Source of the DNA: Mytilinidion resinicola | Taxonomy: Eukaryota; Ascomycota; Dothideomycetes; Mytilinidiales; Mytilinidiaceae | Assembly (NCBI RefSeq): GCF_010093595.1 | Contig: NW_022985471.1 | Span: forward strand, 357,793 to 421,792 | Direction: 5' to 3' | Length of the DNA stretch: 64,000 bases | Translations under genes and position numbers: made by a program | Shown: in pieces, positions 11,907-23,826 of the stretch | How the letters are laid out: each line of letters begins with the position of its first letter | Numbering within the stretch: position 1 is the stretch's first letter | Notes under the pieces: generated by a model | What the model was told of the DNA's origin: nothing | Seen by the model: the letters and a program-made list of their open reading frames with translations, nothing else | Databases searched by the model: none

Positions 11907-13620
11907 ATGTCTCGTACTTCAGTGGAGTTGGCGCCTTTTTCTACGTTTGTTTCGAATCCTTCTACTCAATCGCTGCGAGACGTACTGCATGAAGGACCGC
12001 CTCAAAATGAGACCACCATTGCAACAGAGCCGGCGAGCAAGGAAGATGTTTCCAAAGGAACGACCGCCGTCGTGATAGCTTCAGTGACTTGCGTCACTGC
12101 CGTCAGCACCCTTCTCGCCGGCCTCGTAACTGTAGGACTTCCCACAATGGCGAAGGATGTGAACCTGGATCCAAGCCTGCTGCTTTGGTACGTCATACAA
12201 GCAACAATTTCGAGACAACTACATTTTTTAATGAATACAGCTAACATACTCATTTAGGCCTGTCTCTATCTACGCCTTAACATGCGGTTGCACCCTCCTA
12301 ATCCTAGGCTCCGTCACGGATGTTGTCGGCTCCCGTATCATGTACCTAATCGGCTGTCTTCTGCAATCCGCCTTCACGCTCGCGTGTGGCCTGTCACGGA
12401 CCGGGACGCAGCTAATTGTGTTTCGAGCGCTCGCTGGTGTAGCCATCTCCTTCTGTCTCCCGTCCGCCGTCAGCATTATCACCAGCACGTTTCCAGAGGG
12501 GAAGAGGCGGAATATCGCCTTCGCGTCCATGGGAGGTGGCCAGCCGATTGGCTTCTCCCTGGGATTGACGCTGGGAGGTGTGCTCTCTGATTCTATCGGA
12601 TGGCGATGGGGTTTCTACATCGCCGCGATCATCAACACGGTCATCTTCGGGTTGGCCGTGTATGGCTTGCCCCGGAACATCGACTCGCAAGAACCGATCA
12701 CCTGGACGCGATTATCCTCAGACATCGACTGGATCGGCGCACTAATCTCCAGCGCCTCTCTCGCCATGCTGTCCTACGCCTTCGCGTAAGCCCCTCCACC
12801 CCCCCTCCCCACACCCCCTCTAACACCCGCCAGCTCCATCACCGGCAACGCCTCCAACATCCGCCACGCCCCGACCCTCCTCACCCTCCTCACCTCCCTC
12901 GCCCTAATCCCCCTCTTCATCTTCTGGGTCGGCCGCCAAGAGCGCCTGCACCGCCCCGCCATCATCCCCAACTCCCTGTGGCGCAACCGCACCTTCACCT
13001 CCATCTGCCTGGCCGTGTTCCTCACCTGGGGCGCCTTCAACGCCGTCGAGAGCATGCTCACCCTCTTCTTCCAGTACGTGCAGCGCATCTCGCCCATCCA
13101 GACCTCGATCCGCTTCCTGCCCGCGCCCGTCTCCGGTGCCCTGTCCAACATTGTCATGGGCCTCGTCGTGCACCGCGTGCGCGCCGACTGGGCCGTCGCC
13201 GCCGGCACCGCCATCGCGTGCGTCTCCCCCTTGCTCATGGCGCTCGCGGACCCCGCGTGGAGCTACTGGGCCGTCGAGTTCGTGGCCGTGCTGCTCAGCC
13301 CCGTCGGCGCCGATGTGCTGTTTACCATCTCGAATCTGCTGATTACGAGCGTGTTTCCCGCGAAGACGCAGGCGCTGGCGGGCGGCGTGTTCAATACGGT
13401 GGCGCAGATTGGGAAGAGCGTGGGGCTGGCGACGAGCGCGGTGGTTGCGAGTAGTGTGACGGCGCGGGCGGGGTTTGTGGAAGAGGGGGAGAGGCCGCGG
13501 GCGCTGATGGTAGGGTATAGAGCGACGTTTTGGTATTGTTTTGGGCTGTGTTTGGCGACGTTGTTGGTGGCGCTTGTCGGGTTGAGGAAGATTGGGAGGG
13601 TGGGGGTGAAGAGGGAGTAA
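11907..13620 (+). CDS. Major facilitator superfamily drug-type exporter
   Basis: Exons 11907-12187, 12258-12785 and 12834-13620 give 531 aa. After a roughly 50-residue cytosolic N-terminus come hydrophobic helices typical of the drug:H+ antiporter families. The MFS signature between helices 2 and 3 reads GSVTDVVGSRIMYLIG, and a later ...SMGGGQPIGFSLGLTLGG matches the helix-5 antiporter motif region. The C-terminal half continues with further helices (NIVMGLVVHRV, FWYCFGLCLATLLVALVGL) and ends in a short basic tail. Predicted plasma-membrane or vacuolar transporter; substrate unknown. The second half (12.8-13.5 kb) is conspicuously rich in C and G and produces long spurious frames on both strands. 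It is convergent with the acyltransferase at 13907-15904, with 286 bp between the stop codons. Confidence 0.9.
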
Positions 13621-13906
13621 ATAGGGTTTGGACGGGTGTTTGTGGAGGTGCTTTGGAGGTTTGTGTATATAGGGGGGGTTTTGCGTTGTTTCATGTAAAT
13701 ATTTGAACTGAGTGATTTTTCTGGTATCCTAGAGTCGCGATAAGCTGGTACTGCAAAAGATGCTTTTGAAAGATTCGAACCATCCCAATGAATTAGTCTA
13801 TAGGTATATCCCCCTGATTCGTCAGCGAAACGCTTTCATTCTAAACCAAACGCCGGCTCCGGCCAGCAGATGCAACGCTAGCAATATCACACCAGCCTCG
13901 TTACCC

Positions 13907-15904
13907 CTAGTCGTCACGTATCTTCACTTTCTCGGCGTATTCGAAGATATTAGAAACGACCTTCTCCTCGATGAGCTCGCCTCGACCACCTGCAACCCGC
14001 AGGATCAGGTCGTTGAGAGAGGAGCGGCCGAGGATGTCAACGTGATCGCCTGGTTGTAAAGGTTAGCCCTTGATGATCAAATGGAAGCAAGATGTTCAGA
14101 AGAATTAACTCCACCCACCAGTATTCGGCCCACCCCTCGGCGAAAACCTGTCCGGCTCATCCGGCATCTCATGAGTTATGATCTGTACACCTGCTGGGTT
14201 GTACCGCTTCATCTTCCAGCCTTTGTTGCACATGTAACCTGTGCTGAGCAAGTTCACGGTCCCATCTCCTTCACCCATGACAACGCCATGGTCAGTGGCG
14301 CCATTCGTGTAGGAAGTGTCAATAGTCACGTTCGTCTGGGTCAGCGGGTCCAAATCGTCTTTGTAATAATACGCGCGCTCCGTGTCCTTGCCCACACCGT
14401 AGAAACAATAGATCTTCAAGTGTGGAGCGAGAGGTAGACGGGTCTCGAGTGGGTTCACCCATTTGGCGGGTATCATTTGGTTGTGTTCCACTTCGCGCTT
14501 AGTATGTGCGACGCCGAGGGAGTAGCTGTGCAGCACCATGTCTTGGTACCAGTCCTCGGTATGGTTGAAGAGGTAGGGTATCGATCCCGTGACTGTGATG
14601 TTTTTCTTCGTGTTGGTTGAGTTGTTGGATCTGAAGCGGATGAAGTTTCCGTAGGTGATGTTCTGCCCTGGCCGATCGTCGGGGGCTCCGTTTTCATCTC
14701 CCCAGACTTCGTTCCCGCCCATGGGCAGCATGCTCGAGATTCCTGGCATCGATCTGAATATTTCAGCACGTTCGTGACGCGAGAGGAACTTCTCGAGTCC
14801 GTATACGGCGAAAGCGTTGAGTTGGGCTGTGTCTTTCATCTCTCCGGATAGGACTGCGGGGATGCCTTTCATGGCTCCAAGCATACATCCACTGATGTTG
14901 ATCCATGAGTCTACATGGTCGTCCACCCACGATGTTCCACCGTTCCCGTAGCCTTTCGTTTCAACCCAGTGGAAGAAATAGTAAAGAACCTGGGAGCCCA
15001 TGGAGTGCGAGAGGAGCACCACCTTTTTGTCCGACACTTTGACCGCGGTTTCAATGTGTGCCTTTAAACGGGTATAATACTGGTCCCGAACCTCGTAGTT
15101 GGCGTAGGATAGACGCCAATCGTAAGCAGCGGTGAAAGCATTTGTCGGATCGTATCCAATGGACGCCAGATTCTCCAAGATCTTGTTCCATATCCAGTAT
15201 CCGGTGATGAAGAAGTCTGTCGCGTCGAAACCCTGAGCAGCGCGAAGTTTTATGCCAGGAGGATCCAGTCCAGTTATCTTATCCAGCATGATATGTCTTT
15301 TCCAGCCAGCTTTATCTAGCACCAGCGACCGCATCATGGTCCAGGACCCCCACAGTCTTTTTCGAAAGTATTGTCGCGACGACTCTTCTGTGCCCCAGCT
15401 CTCTAACCCGGTGGATATAACCCCAGGTATCATAATGACGGGGTGTTTTGCCTGAATACCTTCGCTGCGCGCATGTAAACCGACGGCGAAGGAATCGTAA
15501 TTAACCGCGGCCTTCTCATGTTTCTACGGAAACATCAGCTCAGTCCACGCCCAAGTATGTGCCTTCAGCATGAAATTACGGACCTGCATTTCCTGCGCAT
15601 CCCTAACCAACCCGGCGGGCAAAGACTCGAGTATGGAGTCCATGTTCAAATCGGCCAGGGAAGACAGATCGATCATGTCGTTACTCCCAGCAAAGAAGGC
15701 CGCGACGGCAATACCGAAGAGGCCTCCCAGCCCAAACACCCATGCATTCCGTCTCTTAGTATTCCGTCCTTTCTTCAAATTGTGTAGCTTCTCCGCCGAT
15801 ATGACGCGCAGAAGCCCCGGGTTGCTCGGATCTGGTGTAGATTCTCTGGAGGGCTCGGTGGAGGAGTCGCCGCCGAAGCCTAAGCGGCGACGAAGGGAAG
15901 ACAT
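13907..15904 (-). CDS. LRO1: Phospholipid:diacylglycerol acyltransferase (Lro1/PDAT, LCAT family)
   Basis: Exons in transcript order 15904-15584, 15523-14119 and 14049-13907 give 622 aa. PDAT transfers an acyl chain from the sn-2 position of a phospholipid to diacylglycerol, making storage triacylglycerol at the ER. The N-terminus is cytosolic and basic, followed by one membrane anchor near residue 50-70 (WVFGLGGLFGIAVAAFFAG). The lumenal part has HPVIMIPGVISTGLESWG, then RQYFRKRLWGSW, the lipase-type serine motif LLSHSMGSQ (nucleophile near Ser281), and C-terminal GEGDGTVNLLSTGYMC and TGDHVDILGR, which supply the acid and histidine regions. The last exon was found by frame and homology: it completes the conserved DHVDILGR after a 69-bp intron. 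Divergent from the NatC gene (358 bp). Confidence 0.95.
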
Positions 15905-16262
15905 GGTGGTGCGGAGGAGAGGTGAGGGAGGGAGAGGGTCTCGGGGATATCTGAAAGGATGGCCGTCATACCCTTGGCAATTTCGTCGCAAGGCCGTCTC
16001 AGACTGCAATAGGCCGTCTCTAGCCCCACCAGGGTGGAACTTATATATCAATTATATAATCCTAATAGACTCTTGAAGAGTGTATACACCTGTTTGCCGC
16101 TATTTAAGCTTCCTCAATACCTGTTAAGAACTCTGCATGAACCGTACCTGGATTGTTTTGGGCAACTCTAAGCCACCTGTCGACTAGGTAGTTAGTCCAA
16201 AACTCCCCACCAAAGCCACTGCCTCTCCACCATAACCCCTCTCGACTGCTACATACAACGGT

Positions 16263-16983
16263 ATGAGCAACAACAATGCTCCGACAGACATCGCCGACCT
16301 GCAATATGTGCAGTACCAAGGCTCCAAGGAAGCGACCTACCTACCCGCCATCCGCCAGCTGATCTCCAAGGACCTCTCCGAGCCCTATAGCATCTATGTC
16401 TACCGCTACTTTCTCTACCAATGGGGAGAGCTATGCTATATGGTATGACCCTAGCCCCCGGATCGCTCTTCGATGTCTGGAATCGCAACGATCTGACTAG
16501 TTCGCAGGCCCTCGACTCCACCAGCCTCATCGGCGTCGTCGTATGCAAGCTCGAACACCACCGTAGCGGTACCTTTCGCGGATATATAGCAATGCTGGCA
16601 GTACAAGAAACGCACAGGGGAAAGGGAATAGCCACGAAGCTCGTGAGCATGGCGATTGACGCAATGACCGCCCGAGATGCGGACGAGGTACCACACCCAC
16701 CAACTTACACCCATGACGGACCGTACTGAGCCTCTGGTAGATCGTCCTCGAAACCGAAGTCACGAACACGGCCTCCCTAAAGCTCTACGAGCGCCTCGGC
16801 TTCCTACGCAGCAAGCGCTTGCATCGCTACTACCTGAACGGCAACACGGCTTTCCGCCTGATCCTCTACCTGAAACCCGGCACAGCAACGAAAGGCGCAC
16901 AGCAACTAGGTGATTCTGGAGAAATGCTGCCGCAACAGCAGCATTTGGAGCCTGGGTATGGCCCTAGTGTCACGCCAGTATGA
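16263..16983 (+). CDS. NAA30: N-alpha-acetyltransferase NatC catalytic subunit (Naa30/Mak3)
   Basis: Exons 16263-16442, 16508-16687 and 16741-16983 give 200 aa. NatC acetylates N-terminal Met followed by bulky hydrophobic residues. Diagnostic features are the N-terminal [20 protein letters not shown] segment, which is characteristic of Mak3/Naa30, the GNAT beta strand GYIAMLAV, the acetyl-CoA loop [11 protein letters not shown] (R/Q-x-x-G-x-G/A), and the C-terminal [17 protein letters not shown] with RYYLNG and FRLILYLK. Length matches the family plus a short Gln-rich C-terminal tail (LPQQQHLEP). All three exons are in phase and the introns are 65 and 53 bp. A cytosolic, ribosome-associated housekeeping enzyme. 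Confidence 0.94.
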
Positions 16984-17547
16984 ACAGGCCTAGATATCCC
17001 GTGATTTGACAATGACTCACGGAAGTCGGAGGAGCGATTGCATGATTTGAGATATACCCAGCGTTGCATTTTTGGTGTTGAAACATTTGGGAGCGAGAAT
17101 ATGATATCGTTCCAAGGGATTCTATGGACGACTCCAACTGTTCAGTCGACCAAGAGCAAAGCAAACTACCACCTCTTAACGGGTACCATTGCAACTGGAT
17201 ATTGCCCCCCTGCCTGATAATAGGACAAGCATTTATTCCCTAGCAACAACATCACACTAATGTCAATGGCTGTTGAAAAGAGGGAGATATTCAAGTTCAA
17301 AGGGTAACGACGCGAGCCTCACCAGCATTTACCTATCAAGCGCCCAATCAATCCTTCACCTTCATCAAAATAAAAGAGCCCTCCCAGCAGTCCTAGCCAG
17401 TCGAACTTCGAAACAAACACAGTGCTGTTACTACCGAACACGCATATGCCACGCGCACGTTCCCCGCTCCCCGCAAGCCCAACAAGAGACGGCGAACACC
17501 ATGGCCACCACTCTATGTATGGTGCTGAAGAGGCCAAAAAGAAATCA
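16984..17547. other. Intergenic region
   Basis: About 560 bp between the NatC stop and the tRNA. No frame or repeat could be supported. Confidence 0.4.
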
Positions 17548-17641
17548 TGGACTTGCTGGGAATCGAACCCAGGACCTTTCCCAGTCGGTACACAGTGCTA
17601 TGCAATGCTAAGGGAAAATTATACCACTAAACCACAAGCCC
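17548..17641 (-). tRNA. tRNA-Ala(AGC) with a 22-nt intron
   Basis: Read on the minus strand, a full cloverleaf forms. The acceptor GGGCTTG pairs with CAAGTCC and contains the G3-U70 wobble pair that defines alanine tRNA. The D arm, an anticodon stem TTCCC/GGGAA, and the T arm CTGGG-TTCGATT-CCCAG are all present. The anticodon loop is T-T-A-G-C-A then T, so the anticodon is AGC. A 22-nt insertion (17584-17605) lies after position 37, the standard place for nuclear tRNA introns. Discriminator base A at 17548. B box GGTTCGATTCC is perfect. The gene lies about 520 bp upstream of the captain-like gene. Confidence 0.92.
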
Positions 17642-18162
17642 TTAGCCTTTTCGATACAGGCTCCTCTAATGAGGATTTTTGAGGATCCGACTAATTTTCC
17701 TAAATATATCGGCATGCCATCACAGTCGCCATGCAGTCACCATGTACACCTTTTCTGAATCCTGAAATACTACCTCTCCACCCCCCTCAACCCTGTGTTG
17801 AAGCGCTTTTGGCGAAACGTCTGTTGGGTGGGGATGCCTTTGCACGGACGCACCCTCGGAGTAATATTCTTAGCTTCGTCATCAGTCTTGGCGCCCCTGG
17901 CCCCCATTTACGCGCCCACCCCGCCGCCTTTTCCGACATCTATATTCTCAAAACTCAAAACTCAAACCTGAATCCCGACAATCCCAGCGCACACACACAC
18001 GCATGCGCCGCAATGATTTTTTTTTGAGAGGACCCGAAGCCCCGGCTGTTGGCAGGATGACCGTCCCCTTCCTCGACGCTTTCCTCTACTTTCCTCAGTC
18101 TACCTCGACTTTCCCATCCTCTGAATATCCGACCCTATCTCTCTATCCCTCCGTTCTCCACC

Positions 18163-20968
18163 ATGAATATCTTCGATGACTTAGCTAGGCTACTTGCCGA
18201 CGATAATATCGACCGTGGACGGAAGGCCGCTGCTGATCTCGCTCCAAACAAGAACAACGCCGCCAATGTCAAGAGGGTCATCCGTCAATGGAACGAGTGG
18301 GTGATACCACAGTGTTTCTCGCAGCTCTGACTTACACAAACACAATCTATTAGATATGTGACATCGTACGGACGATCAAATGAACTTTTGGACTTTCATG
18401 CTGCTCCATCCTCGCTGCAACTACAGATCTTCTTCCGTCAGCTTGCAAGAACTTCAAAGGGCGAAATTGAGAACATACCCACTGTTCAATATTTGTCAAA
18501 GATCTGGATTATAGTCAGAAAAATAGTCCGCTTGCACACTGGCTTCAAATACCCCCAGAGGACATCAGAACGGTGCAACTTGGAGGCAGACCCTCTCACT
18601 TTAATGAACCCGGTTGGCTAATACGAACATTCATCAGAGCGTTATTGACCTTTCTAAGCTTGGCGAGGCAACCCTCAAGTCCAAATAGAAGCCCGTTGCT
18701 ATGTTCCAATCTACCGAGGACATTGTTGAATTCCTCTGGCGCCGCGACGAATTTGAGTACTCTCGTCCTCGGATGAGATCTCAGCTGGCCTGGATCATCT
18801 GTACCATGTCCTACGCTGGATTCCGGCAAGGGGAAATTGTTGAATCCGTGGACTGGTTAGGGTTGAATGAAGGAATACATTATAGGGATGTGGATGTACA
18901 GGTTTCCCGCTTCCAGGGAGCTCTCCAATACTCAGTCATGGTCCGCCTGCGGAATAGAAAAGGTCAACGTGGGGGAGAAACATGGTAACATTCTCCTAAT
19001 TCCAAAGCCTCCTACGACTTCTAACTCTGCAGGATGTCCTCGCCGTTTGTCATGGAATCAGATCCTTCCAACTGGTATACCTGCCCTGTCATGCAATTCC
19101 TCGGATTCGCGCTTGCGGATGATGTCTACGACGACTTATCAAACATCACCTCGTCCATGAAGCTTCCACAGTCAGCGAACTCTCATACTTTCCAAATGAA
19201 AGCCGGCAAAGAACATCTGCCAGTATGCCGTAGGGCCAAGCGTAATGGCAGCATTTCACCTGATAGAATAATGACGGGGAGTTTACTTTGGAAATACTTG
19301 AAAGATGTTGGATATCGTTGCGGTTATAAAGAACAGCTCTCTGGGTACGCCTTCCGCAGAGGTTGCGGTAATCAACTTGAAGGTCCACCACCCTATCGCC
19401 ACTGCTATTTTCCATGCTGGCCCAACATCTTTATAGATACGGTGACTGTTGCCCAAAGACGTCAAGTAATGGGACACGAGGGCAAGTTTGATCAAGTCTT
19501 CCAGAAGTACTATGCCTCAGACATCATCGGCATAGATCTTGCCTCTGTCGTCCGGGGAAGGTCTCAAAATCAAGAATACATTGACTTTATGCGCTCTATC
19601 ACTTTCGGAAGGGATACCAACGCGCCAGTTCCAGCAGGATCGCTTATCAACGAAATCCCGTACGTCGTCTCGGAGGAAGAGCTCGAACAGTTGCGAGTTC
19701 CATATCCCAATCAGAAGCGGAACGACCTCGTAAAAAAGGCAAAGAAAAGTCACTTCGAAACGAAGAGAACAGCGTTCTTCACTACCCTGGAACGCCATCA
19801 ATACTCTCTTGAGGGGGCTAACAGCTTACAGGAAGGCGATAACAGCTCACAGGAAGGCGAGGAGAAACAACCATCATATTCCTGCAAGGTTATGCTGAAA
19901 TATGACCATGACAGAAGGGCTGTCATTGAGAGCTTTTGGAGCCTCTGGAGCCAACCGCCTAAACCACTGGGCGAAGTATTACGCTCTCTACAGGCAGTGG
20001 CGGACCCATCGGCTCGGAAAAGGCATTATTATCCAGGGGCGGAGTTCAAGATTCAGTGCTTCTGCCCGAACTTGAACAGGTTAGTCATTCCTTGGCTTAT
20101 ATTCATTAGGTGGCAGTTCTGATAATCTTTTCAGGACTGGAGAATCTGCAGAATATCTTTTGTTATGCGCCCAGACTCATTCGACCAACAAATTTTGCGT
20201 TCCATGCCGGTGTTGGGTACCATCCGCGAGCTGGAAAGATCATCGCCAGATGCACCGACAACGACTCCAGGAAGAAAGAGGATACTTCTGCGGGTTTGGA
20301 AGACGCCTTGGACTAACAATAATTCCAGCACTTTGCCCTTGGTGTCTCAAAGAATTCATAACTCGGGAAGAATATCGTCTTCATATATCGCGTCATGATG
20401 TAGACAACATTTTTGGGCTACGACCAGGCACGGTACTGGAGTTTGTTGAACCGCGGTCTTGTCCACACCGTCTTTGTTCGTATAGCAGTCATTCACCAAA
20501 AGATTGCCGTAAGCACTTCATGGAATCTCATGGAATTTACTTTCGTGGAGCAGCGGAAGGGGTGTCTCCTTATCGAGAAGAACTGCACAAGTCGAGTAGA
20601 GTTTGGGCGTGTTGGCATGTCCGGATGTATCCCCATTCGTGAGTAGGCATAGCGATCACTGCGCTTGTAGTATGTGCCTGAGTTCTTATCAGTTGCGCCT
20701 CTCAATCAGTCAAATTTATAGATCCCACCAACGAGTGTGGCGAGTCGAAGGGACTGAGCGTGAAGCGTATGCGGTGCTGTATCAAGCAAGGATCACAGTC
20801 AAAGCAGCGCGGGAGCATGTTGAAAGGTTGGAATGGTTAAGGAGGCGAGAATTACAGCCAAAGAAGCACGGGAGCATGAAGAGATTTAACAAAGAAAGTT
20901 TGTATGAGTCAATACGTCCCACTAGAATAAATCAGATATTTTTTTTGTTCGAGCCATCTATTAAATGA
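18163..20968 (+). pseudogene. DUF3435 tyrosine recombinase (Starship captain-like) with C2H2-type zinc fingers, frame broken
   Basis: Best exon set: 18163-18296, 18354-18572, 18640-18984, 19033-20079, 20135-20638, 20722-20968. The product resembles fungal DUF3435 / FluG-domain proteins, the family that includes Starship captains (tyrosine recombinases mobilising giant elements). Catalytic signatures are present: arginine in YAGFRQGEIVES, arginine in GYAFRRGCGN, histidine in QRRQVMGHEGKF and the terminal tyrosine in FQKYYAS. Downstream (about 20160-20600) lie cysteine/histidine pairs of C2H2 fingers, including CPWCLKEF...HISRH and CPHRLC...HFMESH. With canonical splice sites the frame hits TAG at 18686-18688; no alternative AG restores it. 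CAG to TAG is a RIP-type change. If splicing is non-canonical the gene could be intact. The last exon (after a GTGAGT donor at 20639) is less certain than the others. Confidence 0.7.
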
Positions 20969-21016
20969 TGGGTGAATTGTCCATCCCTGCAGCGAGAAAA
21001 CTCCTCGTCTATGGGC

Positions 21017-21436
21017 TCATATGGCTCGGTCAACTTTCTGCGAATCCACCTCCTTCATGTACTCTTTCATATCCTCCTCGTCGGTCAGCTTGGCTATTTC
21101 TAGCCGTGTGCGATTTTGCTCCGGGATGAATGGCGTGTCTTCCTCTTTCATGTCCTCCTCCTTCATCTTCAAGTCCTCCTCCTTCATCTTCAAGTCCTCC
21201 TCGTCCTCTGAATCCGAGTTGAGGGCTTGTTCACCGACTAGCTGGGCTATATCTGGCTGGTCTGGGTACATGCTCTCTACTAAGACTCTATCCCCTTGGC
21301 TGGAACGAGTCTTGCGTCCATACAGTGTTCTATGTTGCATTGGGGTCGGGATAAATGGCGGTGGCGAGGGTGTGGGAGTGGCCTTGGGATGTACGGGTTC
21401 GAGGCTAGGAGAGCCGTCGGTAGTGTAATTGGACAT
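21017..21436 (-). CDS. Small acidic protein with EEDLKMK repeats, hypothetical
   Basis: An open frame of 139 aa with a good ATG (MSNYTTDGSPSLEPVHPKA). The first half is Pro/Ser/Thr-rich. The centre carries DSEDEEDLKMKEEDLKMKEED, an imperfect repeat from 21-bp tandem DNA units, followed by MKEEDTPFIPEQNRTRLEIAKL and EEDMKEYMKEVDSQ. Highly charged and probably disordered or helical. No signal peptide or known domain. It faces the captain-like gene tail to tail, 48 bp away. It may be a real accessory protein or only a long open frame created by the repeat. Confidence 0.45.
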   Translation of the reverse strand: MSNYTTDGSPSLEPVHPKATPTPSPPPFIPTPMQHRTLYGRKTRSSQGDRVLVESMYPDQPDIAQLVGEQALNSDSEDEEDLKMKEEDLKMKEEDMKEEDTPFIPEQNRTRLEIAKLTDEEDMKEYMKEVDSQKVDRAI

Positions 21437-23826
21437 ATCTCTGGGAGAGAAGGAAGCTAGGTCAATGGGATCGGTGCTCTGCCAAAGCTAATGACGTAAA
21501 GTCGTGAATTATCTGCCTGCGTTAGAATTGCGCTTAACAGTGCTCCAAGTGATATAAATGAACAGGAAACATGAAACAAAACGAAACAACAGTGAAAGTC
21601 GAGTACCAGCGACAGCAAGAAAAAAGACGCATGGCGCGAGGGGGGATGAGGGCGTCGTTCGCTTTGGCGTGGGAGAGGGGGCGGGTAGAGACTGCTAACG
21701 CTTGCGAGGATTTCGAAAACGGTCTTCCGCCATGGAGGTGTCGACTGTGCTAGAGATTGCGCAGATCTCAGCTGGGCGGCTACGCCGCCGTGCCACAGGC
21801 CACCGTCCATTCCGCGCGTCCATGTCGGTGTGAGGTCGCGGCAGGCTCCCTGCTGCAACGGCAGAGACGGAAGCTGCGCCAGGGAACCTAAGCACCCAAT
21901 CCGCTCTCGCTGCTAGTCGCGCGCAGGGAAGCGACTGCGCATGGTGGGGATGGGAGCATCACGTTGCTCTGAGAACTGACGTTGCGGCGGGAAGGGCCTG
22001 CGGTCGAGAGATGCACGCCACGGCAACAGCCATGCCTCCGTGGATAGTCTGCTGCTAGGCAGCGTCGTGGAAGACTACGGCTCTTTCAGGTAGCGGTAAC
22101 TCGCGCTTTGGAACTCTGTTGACTGTGCTAACATCCTCACCTACTGTATTCTCAGGACCCCGAACTCGTCGAGCTTCTCGACATCGTCTTCGACATTGCT
22201 TTCCGCGTCAACAGAATGGAGGAGTGCGAACGTCCCAGTGCTCTTGATTGGTGCCGTAACCATACGACTATGAAGCACCGTAAGGTTGTTTCGATTTGAG
22301 CGCGATCGTGGCAACTTGTGCCCAGATGACCTTCCCTCGGCCACATGCTGTTAGCTTCTGGCGGTGTAGAGTGATGGCCAACTTGAGGGAAGGATCTCAG
22401 CAACTTGACTACGCTACTATATCACACGCTCCCCGTCGGAGCCGAGCTGGAAATAAGGCGATTCGGCGAAGATCATGCATAGAGAGTGCTCAGGGAAGAC
22501 TTGTCGAGCGCATCATAATGGACTGTGACTGCAAGCAGACACAGGCGGATGAATGGCGCGCCAGTTTTCTGTGAGGTCGCAACCGGCAGCGATACTCCAG
22601 CTCCAGCTCCAGTTCTATTGCTGCTCCAGCGGTAGCCCAGCATATTTTAGGACGGCACGACATCGCCAGCAAGAATAGAACCCGAGGAATGGAGACTACA
22701 ATTACACGCACGGTATAGGAGGATTAGTTCAACATCACCCTCAATCTCAATGACTCCGTGTCTCGTGCCCACCGCCTTTACAACCCCATATCTCCAGATA
22801 TGGAGCTGCCACCACCAGCGCCACCATGGCCTGAACCGCTGGGATGAAGCGCTACTCCCTTAGCGGTACCACCAAGACAATAGCTGGGATACGGAAAGGA
22901 ATTCACTAGCCGGTCAGAAGATGAACTTGTTAACTCCATTGTTCTTTAGCTAAATTTTTCCTAATATCTTTTGTGATGCTGCGTGTCTGGTGAGTGGATG
23001 TGCTTGAGATAACACAGGGGGTGCTGCGCCTGCAATTGGCGGTTGAGCTGTCCTTTGGCTTGACCGTGTTCTGTGGTTTGATAACGGACTTGGTCGTCGC
23101 CGTCGGACGGCCATCGACCTTGCCATTTTGAGGTGTGCATTGCGCGCCGTAGTGCGCGTGAATATGGCGCTTGCAGTAGTTCTTCGCCGCCGCCGTGGGA
23201 GGTCTAGAAGTCGAAGAACAGATACTCCAAACCTTGGGAGAGCATCCTAGAATAATTCGTCTCGTGCAGAAACATGAGGATGGTCTCCTTGAGTATATGC
23301 CAAATGGATCAGATGAAAAGTATCTACAAGACGTCGCCCCCGGCACGACGTTGAATTAAAGACTTAAATGGGCATGGCGAGTTGAGTTTGTTGTGAGGAG
23401 GATTACATAAGCAGGTCCAAAACCGGACCTGTTCCCTTTGCAACTTCCGTCCCGTCCCATTTCAACGTCCGTTCTAGGGCCAGATCTGGACCGCTTTGAG
23501 AGGCTGAGTAAGTTAGTGATTCAATTCGTGGAACTTTTTCGGTTGGTCAGATTCTATAGGAATACATTGAGATATAGGTATCCTATAACTTCATGTAACA
23601 TGCATGCAAGCACCGAAGTCAGATGACCATCATCGTAGAATTCCCAGAGTACCAGTAGGTCCCGGCCTAGACGGTCCAGCACTGCACGCTGCTGAGCTTC
23701 TGATCAAACGCCGCACTAAGCGTGCTCTTGACACCCGCGCCAGACTCGAAGCCATCGCCTTTGCAGTCTTGCGATCAAACCGTTTGTCAGCTTAACTGCC
23801 CTTAATTTACCTTTAAGGAAGCGACC
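21437..23826. other. Gene-poor stretch, nothing recognised
   Basis: About 2.4 kb in which neither strand shows a frame with recognisable motifs or a convincing exon chain. Base composition is near that of the flanking genes, so this is not the RIP-mutated type of repeat. Short open frames around 22.9-23.3 kb (minus) lack a domain. Confidence 0.4.

Noticed and set aside
12600..13454. A 284-aa open frame rich in Arg, Pro and His on the plus strand, and matching frames on the minus strand
   Set aside because: Alternative frames of the GC-rich second half of the MFS transporter; no domain and wrong frame relative to the spliced protein.
13760..14059. Plus-strand open frame of 99 aa
   Set aside because: Antisense to the last exon of the acyltransferase gene, which is supported by the conserved DHVDILGR.
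17548..17641. tRNA-Pro
   Set aside because: The 5' GGCTTGT resembles proline tRNA, but that register gives a poor acceptor stem. Shifting by one gives seven pairs, G3-U70 and an AGC anticodon, so alanine.
22930..23346. Minus-strand open frame of 138 aa
   Set aside because: Composition is Ser/Thr/Arg-rich without motifs or signal; not enough to support a gene.
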